From Bradyrhizobium sp. 132 (GTDB lineage: Bacteria; Pseudomonadota; Alphaproteobacteria; Rhizobiales; Xanthobacteraceae), in assembly GCF_023074185.1 (NCBI RefSeq), contig NZ_JADPKY010000132.1:1-64000 (forward strand): a stretch of DNA of 64,000 bases, written 5' to 3'. The position numbers and the translations under genes are program-made. A model generated the notes under the pieces. The model ran no database searches. It was not told where the DNA came from and saw only the letters and a program-made list of their open reading frames with translations. Of this stretch, positions 16,663 through 26,145 are shown one piece after another (positions within the stretch are counted from its first letter, which is position 1; each line of letters starts with the position of its first letter).

Positions 16663-19260
16663 ATGAGCCTTTCCCTCCACCCCGATACCCCGCAAGCACG
16701 GGCGCTGCCGACTGCGGCGCCGGCTGGCGTCGCGTCCAGCACGACGCCAGGGCAGGGGATCAGGACCCGGCTCTTCACCAAATATGTCGCGCTGTTCGTG
16801 GCCGTCGTCGCCATCGCGCTGCTGGCCAACGGCCTGTTCGAGGTCTTCTTCTATTATCGCGAGCACAAGGCCGCGCTGATCCGGGTTCAGCATGAACAGG
16901 CCGAGGCGGCTGCGGCCAAGATCGGTCAGTTCGTCAAGGAGATCGAGAGCCAGCTCGGCTGGACCACGCAGCTGCCCTGGTCGGCGAGCTCGATCGAGCA
17001 GCGCCGGTTCGACGCGCTACGGCTGCTGCGCCAGGTGCCCGCCATCACCGAGCTCGCCCAGATCGATGCGACCGGCAGGGAGCGGCTGCGGGTCTCGCGG
17101 CTCGCCATGGACGCGATCGACAGCGGGATCGACCTGTCGGACGATCCGAAGTTCACCGAGGCGGTCGCGCACAAGGTTTTTTACGGCCCGGTCTATTTCC
17201 GCAGGGAGTCCGAGCCGTACATGACACTGGCGCAGGCCGGGTCGCGCAAGGATGCGGGCGTCAGCGTCGCGGAGGTCAATCTCAAGCTGATCTGGGACGT
17301 CGTGTCCCAGATCAAGGTCGGCGAGCACGGACACGCCTACGTGGTCGGTCCGGAGGGACGCCTGATCGCGCACCCCGATATCAGCCTGGTCCTGCGCAAC
17401 ACCGACATGTCTGGTCTCGCGCAGGTGCGCGCCGCGCTGGCCGGAGGCGGCGCCACGCTCGATGCGCTTTCCGAAGCGCGCAACATCCAGGGACAGAAAG
17501 TGCTGACCGCGTCGGCTCCGATCGCGCCGCTGCACTGGACCATGTTCGTCGAGATGCCGGTCGAGGAAGCCTATGCGGCGCTCTATGCTGCGTTGGAACG
17601 GCTTGCCTTCGTGCTGCTCGCGGCGTCGATCTTCGCGGTGCTCGCCGGGATATTCCTGGCGCGTCGCATGGTCGGGCCGATCCAGGCGCTGCGGAGCGGC
17701 GCCGAGCGCATCGGCGGCGGCGATTTCTCCCAGCGGATCTCGATCAGGACCGGCGACGAGCTCGAGGGGCTCGCGGACCAGTTCAACCACATGGGCGAGC
17801 GCCTGCAGGAATCTTATGCGGATTTGGAAAAAAAGGTCGAGGTGAGAACGGCTGAGTTGACCGAGTCGCTCGAGCAACAGACCGCTACGTCGGAAGTGTT
17901 GCAGGTCATCAGTTCGTCTCCTGGCGAACTCACACCGGTGTTCCACAAGATGCTCGAGAATGCCACACGCGTCTGTGGCGCGAGTTTCGGCGTAATGAAT
18001 CTGTGGAATGGCGAGAGTTTCACGATTGTTGCGGATTACAATGTGCCGCCTGCGTTCGCGGCTTCGCGAAAAGACCTGCCGATCCGTCCTCATCCGGAGA
18101 GCGCACTTGCTGTGGTCGTCAGGACACGCCGGGTCGTCCATGTTCATGATGTGCAGGAAACTCCGGCCTATCTTGCCGCAGGCCGGACCATTCGTGGAAT
18201 CTCCGACGTCGCCGGCGCCCGCACGATCGTCATAGTGCCCATGATGAGGGAAAATGAGCTGATCGGAACGCTCGCGGTTTATCGCAAGGAGGTCCGGCCG
18301 TTTACCGATAAGCAAATCGCGTTGGTTGAGAATTTCACGAAGCAAGCCGTCATCGCTATCGAGAACACGCGACTGCTGAACGAGTTGCGCAAGCGTACGA
18401 CGGAGCTGTCGCAATCCCTCGAAGATCTCCGCGCCGCGCAGGACCGCCTGGTCCAAACCGAGAAGCTGGCGTCCCTCGGTCAGCTCACGGCGGGGATCGC
18501 GCATGAGATCAAGAATCCGCTCAATTTCGTCAACAATTTCTCGTCGGTGTCGATGGAGTTGATCGACGAGCTTAACGAGGCCCTGCAAACGGCCTCGCTC
18601 GACGGCAAGACCAAGGAAGAGGTCGAAGAGCTGACCGGCATGCTCAAGAGCAATCTCGAAAAGGTGGTGCAGCACGGCAAGCGCGCCGACTCCATTGTCA
18701 GGAACATGCTTCTGCATTCGCGCGAGGGCTCCGGCGAGCATCGCCCCAGCGATATCAACGCGATCGTGGAAGAGAGCCTCAATCTCGCTTATCATGGCGC
18801 GCGTGCCGAAAGACCCGCCTTCAACGTCACGATCGAGCGCAGCTTCGACCCCGCGGCGGGCATGGTCGATATTTATCCGCAGGAAATCACTCGCGTCTTC
18901 CTCAATCTGATCTCGAATGGCTTCTACGCCACAGCAAAGCGCAAGGAGAGCGCCACAGACGCCTTCGAGCCCACCTTGCGCGCGGAAACGAAAAATCTCG
19001 GCGATAAGCTCGAGATACGTATTCGCGACAATGGCACCGGGATTCCGCCCGAGGTGAAGGAGAAGATGTTCAATCCCTTCTTCACCACCAAGCCGGCCGG
19101 CGAGGGCACCGGGCTCGGCCTTTCCATGAGCCATGACATCGTCGTGAATCAGCACGGCGGTACCATCGACGTGAACACCGAGCCCGGAGTATTCACCGAG
19201 TTCATCATCACCCTGCCGCGCATGATGGCGGCGGGCGACACTTCCGGAGGCAAGTCTTGA
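16663..19260 (+). CDS. Membrane sensor histidine kinase (Cache-HAMP-GAF-HisKA-HATPase)
   Basis: An 865-residue sensor kinase. A transmembrane helix (about 41-65) is followed by a periplasmic double-Cache-like sensor to about 308, a second membrane helix (about 310-332), HAMP (about 333-390), a coiled coil (YADLEKKVEVRTAEL), a cytoplasmic GAF domain (about 422-575), then the kinase core. The phosphorylated histidine is H614 in GIAHEIKNPLNF. The ATPase domain has FLNLISNGF, RDNGTGIPPE and GTGLGLS. It resembles the large group of alphaproteobacterial kinases with HEIKNPLNFVNNF. ATG 16663 (GGCGGG upstream) is chosen over TTG 16582. Two response regulators follow at once. The signal is unknown. 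Confidence 0.92.
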   Translation: MSLSLHPDTPQARALPTAAPAGVASSTTPGQGIRTRLFTKYVALFVAVVAIALLANGLFEVFFYYREHKAALIRVQHEQAEAAAAKIGQFVKEIESQLGWTTQLPWSASSIEQRRFDALRLLRQVPAITELAQIDATGRERLRVSRLAMDAIDSGIDLSDDPKFTEAVAHKVFYGPVYFRRESEPYMTLAQAGSRKDAGVSVAEVNLKLIWDVVSQIKVGEHGHAYVVGPEGRLIAHPDISLVLRNTDMSGLAQVRAALAGGGATLDALSEARNIQGQKVLTASAPIAPLHWTMFVEMPVEEAYAALYAALERLAFVLLAASIFAVLAGIFLARRMVGPIQALRSGAERIGGGDFSQRISIRTGDELEGLADQFNHMGERLQESYADLEKKVEVRTAELTESLEQQTATSEVLQVISSSPGELTPVFHKMLENATRVCGASFGVMNLWNGESFTIVADYNVPPAFAASRKDLPIRPHPESALAVVVRTRRVVHVHDVQETPAYLAAGRTIRGISDVAGARTIVIVPMMRENELIGTLAVYRKEVRPFTDKQIALVENFTKQAVIAIENTRLLNELRKRTTELSQSLEDLRAAQDRLVQTEKLASLGQLTAGIAHEIKNPLNFVNNFSSVSMELIDELNEALQTASLDGKTKEEVEELTGMLKSNLEKVVQHGKRADSIVRNMLLHSREGSGEHRPSDINAIVEESLNLAYHGARAERPAFNVTIERSFDPAAGMVDIYPQEITRVFLNLISNGFYATAKRKESATDAFEPTLRAETKNLGDKLEIRIRDNGTGIPPEVKEKMFNPFFTTKPAGEGTGLGLSMSHDIVVNQHGGTIDVNTEPGVFTEFIITLPRMMAAGDTSGGKS

Positions 19261-19646
19261 ACGTTTACATCCTGGTCGTCGATGACGAACCCGACGTCGA
19301 GACGCTGTTCCGGCAGCAGTTCCGGCGCGACCTGCGCGCCGGCCGCTTCCAGATGGAATTCGCGCCGTCTGCGCCCGATGCGCTGAAGCTCGCCGCCGAG
19401 GTTCGCGATCCCTCGTTGATCCTGATCCTGTCAGACATCAACATGCCCGGCATGAGCGGGCTCGACATGCTGCCGAAGGTGCGTGACGCGCATCCTGACG
19501 TTCCCGTCATCATGATCACCGCCTATGGCGATGCAGAGACGCGCCGGAAGGCGATCGAGCGCGGCGCGGTCGGACTTCTCACCAAGCCGATCGATTTCGC
19601 GCTGCTGCGGCAGGAAATCGACACGAGGCTCGAGCAAGCCGCATGA
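19257..19646 (+). CDS. Single-domain response regulator
   Basis: A 129-residue receiver domain with no output domain. Acidic pocket DDEPD is near the N-terminus, the phosphoacceptor aspartate is in LSDINMPGMSG, and the lysine is in LLTKPID. It starts at TTG 19257 overlapping the kinase stop (TTGA), with GGAGG six bases upstream, and ends in an ATGA overlap with the next regulator. It likely acts as a phosphotransfer partner or sink between the kinase and the cyclase-linked receiver. Confidence 0.9.
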   Translation: MNVYILVVDDEPDVETLFRQQFRRDLRAGRFQMEFAPSAPDALKLAAEVRDPSLILILSDINMPGMSGLDMLPKVRDAHPDVPVIMITAYGDAETRRKAIERGAVGLLTKPIDFALLRQEIDTRLEQAA

Positions 19647-20893
19647 CCGCGACCATTCTCTTCGTCGACGACGAGCCGGATCTCGAGGCATTGGTCCTGC
19701 AAAAATTCCGCAGGCAGATTCGCGATGGGCTGGTGACCATCATGTTCGCGCGCGATGGCCTCGAGGCGCTGCAGTCGCTCGAGCAGAATCCGCATGTCGA
19801 CATGGTCGTCTCCGACATCAACATGCCGCGGATGGACGGGCTGTCGCTGCTGGCGAAGCTCCAGGAAGCCGAAGACAAGAAGTCCACCATCATCGTGTCG
19901 GCCTATGGCGACATGAGCAATATCCGCACTGCGATGAACCGCGGTGCGTTCGACTTCCTGACCAAACCGATCGACTTCGCCGACCTGGAGATGACGATCC
20001 AGAAGACCATCCGCCACATCGAAATGCTGCGTGAGGTGCGAGGCCGCCAGGCGGAGGCGGAGCGCGCCCACGCCGCGCTGTCGCGTCATTTCTCGCCCGA
20101 GCTCGCCAAGCGTCTCGCGGCAGGGAGCGAAGGTAAGGGAATCGAAGTACAGTGGCGCGATGTAGCGACCATCTTCACCGACATTACCGGCTTCACCTCG
20201 CTGGTCGAGAGTGTGCCCCCGGAGACGCTGGGCGCGCTTCTCAACGAATATGTCGGCGGGATGACCGAGGTCGTTTTCGCCCAAGAGGGGACAGTTGCCA
20301 AGATCATCGGCGATGCGATCCAGGTGCTCTTCAACGCGCCCGGCGATCAGCCCGATTATGCGACACGCGCAGTCGCCTGCGCGCACGGTCTCGACGCCTG
20401 GGCGGAGGATTTTTCCGCACGCTGGAAGACGAGAGGCGTGAATTTCGGCACCACCCGTATCGGCGTTCACGCCGGGCCGGCCCTGGTCGGCAATTTCGGC
20501 GGCAACCGGTTCTTCGACTACACCGCGTACGGCGACTCCATCAACATCGCGGCGCGGCTGGAAGCCGCAAACAAGCATCTGGGCACACGGATTTGCGTCA
20601 GTGCCAGCGTCGCCAAGGCGGCTGAGAATTTTCAAGGCCGTCCCGTCGGCGAGCTGTTGCTGCGCGGACGCAGCGAGCCGTTGCGCGCGTTCGAGCCGCT
20701 GGCGCAGGCCCAATTCGCTGCGCCGGAAACGGCGCTGTATTCCGAGGCTTTTGCCAAGATGGAGGCCGGTGACGGCGCCGCCATGCCGGCCTTTGCCGCG
20801 CTGGTCGGAATGCATGCCGACGACTCCCTCGCCGGCTTTCACCTGAAGCGCCTGCTCAACGGTGCCAAGGGTATTCGCATGCAACTGGAATAG
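19643..20893 (+). CDS. Response regulator with class III adenylate/guanylate cyclase output
   Basis: A 416-residue protein. Residues 1-125 form a receiver (VDDEPD, phosphoacceptor aspartate in SDINMPRMDG, lysine in FLTKPID). A helical linker (REVRGRQAEAERAHAALSRHF) leads to a class III nucleotide cyclase domain (about 170-350). Both metal-binding aspartates are visible (IFTDITGF and KIIGDAIQVLF). The catalytic NxxxR is in YGDSINIAARLE, so the enzyme should be active. It probably converts kinase signalling into cAMP. It is coupled by ATGA overlap to the upstream receiver. Confidence 0.9.
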   Translation: MTATILFVDDEPDLEALVLQKFRRQIRDGLVTIMFARDGLEALQSLEQNPHVDMVVSDINMPRMDGLSLLAKLQEAEDKKSTIIVSAYGDMSNIRTAMNRGAFDFLTKPIDFADLEMTIQKTIRHIEMLREVRGRQAEAERAHAALSRHFSPELAKRLAAGSEGKGIEVQWRDVATIFTDITGFTSLVESVPPETLGALLNEYVGGMTEVVFAQEGTVAKIIGDAIQVLFNAPGDQPDYATRAVACAHGLDAWAEDFSARWKTRGVNFGTTRIGVHAGPALVGNFGGNRFFDYTAYGDSINIAARLEAANKHLGTRICVSASVAKAAENFQGRPVGELLLRGRSEPLRAFEPLAQAQFAAPETALYSEAFAKMEAGDGAAMPAFAALVGMHADDSLAGFHLKRLLNGAKGIRMQLE

Positions 20894-20902
20894 GAGTCCG
20901 AC

Positions 20903-21649
20903 ATGACACGCGAATTCTCCGCCGGCAATTACCGCTTTATCCCGTCCGTGTTCCAGTATTCAGCCGGTGCGGCCGCGGATGACGGCTATGAGATCGAGCG
21001 CGTCCGCTTCGACCGCCCGGTGCCGCTCGCGGAAGGGTTTGCGCTTGCCGCGAAGTACATCCAGGAGGCGGGGCGGCCACTGACGGCGTTCTGTGCCTGC
21101 GAGCTGCGCTCACCGGCGGCCTTCAGCGAGGAAGGTTTTCGCGCGTTCAACCTGCACTATGTGAAGACGCTGTCCGAATGGGGCATCTTCGACGGCACCA
21201 CCAATCCGGTGGCGCGCAGCAATGTCTGTCCCGAGATCGATCCGCCGGCCGAGCCGTCGTTCTATGCGTTCTCCTTCACGCGGCCGACGAGCTCGAAGAC
21301 GCCGAGCTTCGTGATCGCCGGCGGCGCCGAGGCGCGCGAGGGCGGCGGATCCTATGTCGAGCGCACCGTGCGCTACCGCGACCTCAGCCCGGAGGGCCTG
21401 CGCGAGAAGGTCCGCTTCACGACGACCTCGCAGATGGAGAACCGGATGACGGCCTTCGGCTTCGGCTGGAAGGACACGACCGGCGTGCAAGCCTATTCCG
21501 TGCACGACTTCCACCACGCGCTGGTCGACGAGCTGGTCCGCCGCGGCGCGCTGCGCTCCGGCCTGTCCTGGCACTATGCCCGGCCGCCGGTGGTCGATCT
21601 CGAATACGAGATGGATTGCCGCCGGGTGATGCGAGAGATGGTGATCTAG
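20903..21649 (+). CDS. Uncharacterised protein, possibly 2-aminomuconate deaminase-like (CnbZ type)
   Basis: A 248-residue soluble protein with no signal peptide or membrane segment. Text such as AGNYRFIPSVFQYSAG, LTAFCACELRSPAAF and PVARSNVCPEIDPP reminds me of proteins annotated as 2-amino-5-chloromuconate deaminase (CnbZ), whose halves are related to the Rid/YjgF fold. That is from memory and only tentative. It has a good ribosome-binding site (AGGAG) and follows the cyclase gene by nine bases, so it may belong to the signalling operon. No aminophenol or nitrobenzene pathway genes are adjacent. Its TAG overlaps the TAG of the opposing permease gene within CTAG. Confidence 0.55.
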   Translation: MTREFSAGNYRFIPSVFQYSAGAAADDGYEIERVRFDRPVPLAEGFALAAKYIQEAGRPLTAFCACELRSPAAFSEEGFRAFNLHYVKTLSEWGIFDGTTNPVARSNVCPEIDPPAEPSFYAFSFTRPTSSKTPSFVIAGGAEAREGGGSYVERTVRYRDLSPEGLREKVRFTTTSQMENRMTAFGFGWKDTTGVQAYSVHDFHHALVDELVRRGALRSGLSWHYARPPVVDLEYEMDCRRVMREMVI

Positions 21650-22533
21650 CGCTGGCGCGGATCGAGCGCGTCGCGCAGGCCGTCGCCGAGCAGGTTCAGC
21701 GACAGCACCACGAGGAAGATCGCAAGCCCCGGCCAGATCGCCATCCAGGGCGCCTGGGTCAAGAAGCGCTGTGCCGCATTGAGCATGCTGCCCCAGGACG
21801 GCGCGGGTGGCTGCTGGCCGAGGCCGAGGAAGGACAGCGCTGCTTCGGCGATGATGGCGGCGGCGATCGACAGTGTCGCCTGCACCAGAAGCGGAGGCAG
21901 GATGTTCGGCAGGATATGCGAAAATGCGATCCGCCACGGCGGATTGCCGAGCGCGCGAGCCGCCTCGACATAATCCTCGGCCTTGACGTTCAACACCAGC
22001 CCGCGGGTCAGGCGGATGAAGATCGGGGTGGCTGAGATACCGATCGCGATCATGGCGTTGCCGAGGCTCGGACCGAGGAACGCGGCGAGTGCGATCGCCA
22101 GGATCAGGAACGGGCAGGCCAGCATCGCGTCGGTGATCCGGCTGATCAGCGCATCGACAAAACCGCCACGATAGCCGGCGAGCAGGCCGAGCGGCACGCC
22201 GATGCCGAGCGCAATCGTAACCGAGATCAGGCCCGCGAGCAGCGATGCGCGCGCGCCGTAGACGACACGGCTCAGGATATCGCGGCCGAGCTCGTCGGTG
22301 CCGAACCAGTGCGCCGCGGTGGGCGGCTTGCGCACCAGGCTCCAGCTCGTCGCTATGGGATCATAGGGCACGACGAGTGGCGCAAGCAGCGCGAAGCCGA
22401 TGAACAAGGTGATGACGACAAGTCCAAATACCGCCGCCTTGCGCTTGAACAGCCGCCGCCGCGCGCGGCGCGCCGGGCTGTCCAGCTCGTAGGCCTGGGT
22501 GGTGGGACTTGCTGATAGCGCAGCGTCGCTCAT
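21646..22533 (-). CDS. Dipeptide/oligopeptide ABC transporter permease (DppC/OppC type), system 1
   Basis: A 295-residue permease with about six membrane helices and the OppC N-terminal region. The stretch HWFGTDELGRDILSRVVYGARASL is the usual DppC signature (GTDELGRD). The ATPase-contacting loop is EDYVEAARALGNPPWRIAFSHILPN. It is the last gene of the minus-strand locus and ends inside a four-base overlap with the converging gene at 20903. It starts three bases after the DppB-type gene stop. Together they form the membrane channel of the importer. Confidence 0.93.
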   Translation of the reverse strand: MSDAALSASPTTQAYELDSPARRARRRLFKRKAAVFGLVVITLFIGFALLAPLVVPYDPIATSWSLVRKPPTAAHWFGTDELGRDILSRVVYGARASLLAGLISVTIALGIGVPLGLLAGYRGGFVDALISRITDAMLACPFLILAIALAAFLGPSLGNAMIAIGISATPIFIRLTRGLVLNVKAEDYVEAARALGNPPWRIAFSHILPNILPPLLVQATLSIAAAIIAEAALSFLGLGQQPPAPSWGSMLNAAQRFLTQAPWMAIWPGLAIFLVVLSLNLLGDGLRDALDPRQR

Positions 22534-22536
22534 CGC

Positions 22537-23478
22537 CTAGCCCCTTAGCCGCGGATTGACGAGGACATAGGCGACGTCGGCAACGAGGTTGAGGGTAATG
22601 TAAACCGTCGCCGTGACCAGCACCACACCCTGCACCACCGCATAGTCGCGGTTGAACACCGCGTCCACGATCAGCTTGCCGAAACCGGGAATGGAGAAAA
22701 TCTGTTCGGTCAGCACGGCGCCTGACAGCAATGTGCCGAGTTCGAGCGCGCCGAGCGTGATGATAGGCGTCAGCGCATTGCGCATGGCGTGCTTGAGGAT
22801 GACCGAGCGTTCCGACAGTCCCTTCGCGCGCGCGGTGCGGACATAATCGCTTTCCAGCACCTGGAGCATGGCGCTGCGGGTATGCCGCATCAAAACCGCG
22901 GAAATCGCATTGCCGAGTACGAAGGCGGGCATGATGGTGGCAGCCAGACTCGCGCGCCAGTTTTCGGTGAGCGGCACGTAACCCGAAGCCGGCAGCCAGC
23001 CAAGTTCGATCGAGAACAGGAAGATCAGCATAATGCCGAGCCAGAAATTCGGCGTCGAGATGCCCCATAGCGCGAACAAATTCGCGCCATAGTCCCAGGC
23101 AGTACCCTTCTTAACGGCGGAGACGATGCCGGCGGGAATGCCGATGAAGAACGCGATCAGGATCGCCATCGATCCGAGCTGGAGCGTCACCGGCAGCTTC
23201 TGCGCGATCAGCTCGCGCACCGGCATCTTGTTGCGCAAGGACTCGCCGAAATCGCCTGATAGAACGCCCTTGAGCCAATAGACGTACTGTACCGGGATGG
23301 GCTTATCGAGCTTATACTGCTGCCGGATCTGTTCGATCACGGCGGGATCTCGCTCCTCCCCGGCCATCACCAGCGCGGGATCGCCCGGCAATAATTGCTG
23401 GAGCGAGAAGATCAGCACCGACACGAAGAACAGTGTCGGCACAATCTGCGCGATGCGATGGGCGAGGAAGTTCAGCAT
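22537..23478 (-). CDS. Dipeptide/oligopeptide ABC transporter permease (DppB/OppB type), system 1
   Basis: A 313-residue DppB-type permease beginning MLNFLAHRIAQIVPTLFFVS, followed by the periplasmic loop typical of OppB proteins (LLPGDPALVMAGEERDP). The cytoplasmic loop SDYVRTARAKGLSERSVILKHAMRN is the EAA-like motif that docks with the ATPases. It lies 31 bases downstream of the binding-protein gene and pairs with the DppC-type gene. Confidence 0.93.
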   Translation of the reverse strand: MLNFLAHRIAQIVPTLFFVSVLIFSLQQLLPGDPALVMAGEERDPAVIEQIRQQYKLDKPIPVQYVYWLKGVLSGDFGESLRNKMPVRELIAQKLPVTLQLGSMAILIAFFIGIPAGIVSAVKKGTAWDYGANLFALWGISTPNFWLGIMLIFLFSIELGWLPASGYVPLTENWRASLAATIMPAFVLGNAISAVLMRHTRSAMLQVLESDYVRTARAKGLSERSVILKHAMRNALTPIITLGALELGTLLSGAVLTEQIFSIPGFGKLIVDAVFNRDYAVVQGVVLVTATVYITLNLVADVAYVLVNPRLRG

Positions 23479-23509
23479 GGCTCGGATCGCGTCCTGGAGG
23501 CGGCCTCGA

Positions 23510-25021
23510 TCACTTGAACTTCAACCCGACCACCCGCACCAGCCCGTCGGGCATCTGCTTGTAGCCCTGCAGCTTGGTCGTATGCGCGATCAGGAGCGTG
23601 CGGTGATAGATGTAGATGATGGGCAGATCGTCGAGCAGGATTTTCGCCAGCTTTTGGTAGATCGCCTTGCGCTCCTCGACATTGGACGTCATCCGTCCAT
23701 CTTCCATCAGCTTGTCGGCATCCGGGTTTGCGTACACGCCGTCATTCTGCGCCGCCTTGCTGCGCATGAAGATGTAGGAATTGCCGTCGGGATCGATGCG
23801 GCCGCTCCAGTTGATCTGGAAAACCTGGAACTCGCCGGCCTGGGCCTGCTTGAAGGTCGTCGCGAACTCGACGGCGCGGATCTTGATGTCGAAGCCCGCT
23901 TCCGCGGCCATCGACTGGACCACCTGGGCGACGGCTTCATTCTCCGCGCCCTTGGGGATCATGTAATCCACGGTCACGGGCAGCGTGACCCCGGCTTCCT
24001 TCAACAGCGCTTTCGCCTTCGCGATGTCACGGCCGTGGACCGGGAAGGCCTTCTGGTAATAGGGATGTGTCGGGCTGACCCATTGATTGCCCGGCGTGAA
24101 CTCGCCGTTGAAGACGACCTGATTGAGGGCTTCGCGGTCGATGGAAAGGTCGAGCGCCTGGCGGACTTTGGCCGACTGGCTCAGCGGCCCCTTGGTCTTG
24201 TCGTTACCGATGTTGACGGTCAGGCCGAGATAGCCGAGCTCGGGCGCCGTCGACAGCACCAGCCGGGAATCGGCGCGCACGTCCTTGATATCGGTGGCGA
24301 GCACGCGCTCGATCAAATCGAGTCCGCCGGACTTCAGATTGGCGAGGCGGACGGTGGCATCGACGATCGGCAGGAATACGACCCGGTCGATATGGATGTT
24401 GTCCTTGTTCCAGTAGTCGGCAAATTTTTCGAACACCATGCGGTCCTGCTGGACGCGTTCGACAAATTTGTAAGGTCCTGCGCAGACCGGATGCAGGCCG
24501 AACTTGTCGCCGGCCTCCTTCGCCGCCTTCGGCGACACCATCATGCCGGAGCGGTCGGTGAGCTGGGCAATCAGCGGCGAGTAGGGGGTCTTGAGCACCA
24601 GCTTGATGGTCAGGGGATCGACGACCTCGACATGGTCGACGCTGGCAAGCTCGGGCTTCCGGAACGAGGTCGGCAGCGTCATGTGACGCTCGATCGAGAA
24701 CTTTGCGGCCTCCGCGTCCAGCGGCTCGCCGTCATGAAACTTGACGTTGGGTCGGAGCTTGATCGTCATCTCCTTGCCGTCGGCCGAGGTCTCGTGTGAC
24801 AGCGCGAGCTGCGGCACGATGTTCAGCTTCTCGTCGATGTCGAACAACTTGTCGCAGAAGGCGGAGAATACGATGCGGCCGACATAGGTGCGGCCGACAC
24901 TGGGGTCGAGAATGTCGGGGTCCTCGGCGATGCCGATGCGAAGCGTCGTCTGGGCCTGGGCGCCGCCCACGAGCGACGTCAGCAATGCCGACGTCAGGAT
25001 CGCCAAACGCATGAAACTCAT
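23510..25021 (-). CDS. Peptide ABC transporter substrate-binding protein (SBP_bac_5), system 1
   Basis: A 503-residue periplasmic binding protein of the DppA/OppA family with a clear signal peptide (RLAILTSALLTSLVGGAQAQ). The body has family signatures such as LALSHETSADGKEMTIKLRP and VKFHDGEPLDAEAAKFSIERH. ATG 25021 has AGAGGGTGAGAG upstream; GTG 25030 is less likely. It is placed after two ATPase genes and before the permeases, so system 1 has the order ATPase-ATPase-SBP-permease-permease. Ligand may be a peptide, glutathione-like compound, or another small molecule, since this family is broad. Confidence 0.92.
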   Translation of the reverse strand: MSFMRLAILTSALLTSLVGGAQAQTTLRIGIAEDPDILDPSVGRTYVGRIVFSAFCDKLFDIDEKLNIVPQLALSHETSADGKEMTIKLRPNVKFHDGEPLDAEAAKFSIERHMTLPTSFRKPELASVDHVEVVDPLTIKLVLKTPYSPLIAQLTDRSGMMVSPKAAKEAGDKFGLHPVCAGPYKFVERVQQDRMVFEKFADYWNKDNIHIDRVVFLPIVDATVRLANLKSGGLDLIERVLATDIKDVRADSRLVLSTAPELGYLGLTVNIGNDKTKGPLSQSAKVRQALDLSIDREALNQVVFNGEFTPGNQWVSPTHPYYQKAFPVHGRDIAKAKALLKEAGVTLPVTVDYMIPKGAENEAVAQVVQSMAAEAGFDIKIRAVEFATTFKQAQAGEFQVFQINWSGRIDPDGNSYIFMRSKAAQNDGVYANPDADKLMEDGRMTSNVEERKAIYQKLAKILLDDLPIIYIYHRTLLIAHTTKLQGYKQMPDGLVRVVGLKFK

Positions 25022-25044
25022 CGCTCTCACCCTCTGTTTGACGG

Positions 25045-26145
25045 CTAGGCCGGGTCGGTCCTCAATGAACTAACCCCGCCGGCGCGTGCTGCTTCCGGGC
25101 CGCCGCTGAAGGCGGCGACCAATTTTTCAAGAACCGGCGAGAAGCCGCCGTCGGACGGGACGATCGCCTCGGACGACGGCAGTTCCGACGTTCGGTGGCA
25201 CGCCGTTGCATGTCCGATGCCATCCGGCAGCAGCTGTGGCATTTCGCTGCGGCAGCGCTCGACCACATAGGGGCAGCGGGTGTGGAAGCGGCATCCCGAC
25301 GGCGGATTCAGCGCGCTGGGGATCTCTCCCTCAAGCACGATCCGGCTGCGCTTTGCCCGCGGTTTAGGCACGGGGATCGCGGACAATAGCGCCCGGCTAT
25401 AGGGATGGCGGGGTGCAGCGAACAGCGCGTCCGCCGCCGCCGTCTCGACGATCTGGCCGAGATTCATCACCGCCACATGGTCGGCGATGTGCTTGACCAC
25501 GGCGAGGTCATGCGAGACGAAAATGTAGGCGAGGCCGAGCCGGTCCTGGAGTTCGCGCAGCAGATTGAGGATCTGCGAGCGAATCGAGACGTCGAGCGCC
25601 GAGACCGGCTCATCACAGATGATCAGTTTTGGCTCGACCGCGAGCGCGCGGGCAATCGCGATGCGCTGTCGCTGGCCGCCGGAGAATTCGTGCGGGTAAC
25701 GCCGGGCCAGCCGCGGCTCCAGCCCGACCAGCCGCAAGATCTCCTCGACGCGCTCGCGCCGCTGTGCCGCCGGCACGAGATCATGCAGCGCCAGCGGCTC
25801 GGTCAGGATCTGGCCGACCGTCATGCGTGGGTTGAGCGAGGCGTAGGGATCCTGGAAAATGATCTGCGCCTCGCGGCGGAAGGCGCGCAGCGCGCCGGCG
25901 TCAAGGGAGAGGAGATCGCGGCCTTCGAAGCGGATTGTGCCTGCATCCGGCTCGATCAGCCGCAGCACCAGGCGGCTGACAGTGGATTTGCCGCAGCCGG
26001 ATTCGCCGACCAGCGCCAGCGTCTTGCCGGCCTCCAGCGAGAAGGAAACGCCATCAACCGCTTTGACATGCGCCAGCGCCCGGCCGAACAGCGAGCGCTC
26101 GGCGACGAAATGCTTGACCAGGCCTTCGACCTCGAGCAGCGCCAT
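25045..26145 (-). CDS. Oligopeptide ABC transporter ATP-binding protein (OppF/DppF type), system 1
   Basis: A 366-residue ATPase. Walker A is GESGCGKST, the signature is FSGGQRQRIAIARAL, Walker B is LIICDEPVSALDVS, and the switch histidine is in FVSHDLAVVKH. The C-terminal oligo_HPY region follows, with cysteines in SGCRFHTRCPYVVERC, the spacing seen in OppD/OppF proteins that carry an iron-sulfur cluster. The C-terminal tail of about 50 residues is longer than usual. The start overlaps the OppD-type gene stop by one base. Confidence 0.93.
   Translation of the reverse strand: MALLEVEGLVKHFVAERSLFGRALAHVKAVDGVSFSLEAGKTLALVGESGCGKSTVSRLVLRLIEPDAGTIRFEGRDLLSLDAGALRAFRREAQIIFQDPYASLNPRMTVGQILTEPLALHDLVPAAQRRERVEEILRLVGLEPRLARRYPHEFSGGQRQRIAIARALAVEPKLIICDEPVSALDVSIRSQILNLLRELQDRLGLAYIFVSHDLAVVKHIADHVAVMNLGQIVETAAADALFAAPRHPYSRALLSAIPVPKPRAKRSRIVLEGEIPSALNPPSGCRFHTRCPYVVERCRSEMPQLLPDGIGHATACHRTSELPSSEAIVPSDGGFSPVLEKLVAAFSGGPEAARAGGVSSLRTDPA

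Noticed and set aside
17017..19155. A 712-codon minus-strand frame opposite the histidine kinase, and similar ones at 14103-15917 and 12074-13570
   Set aside because: All lie antisense to clear kinase, RND and adaptor genes, with composition typical of reverse-complement shadow and no ribosome-binding site.
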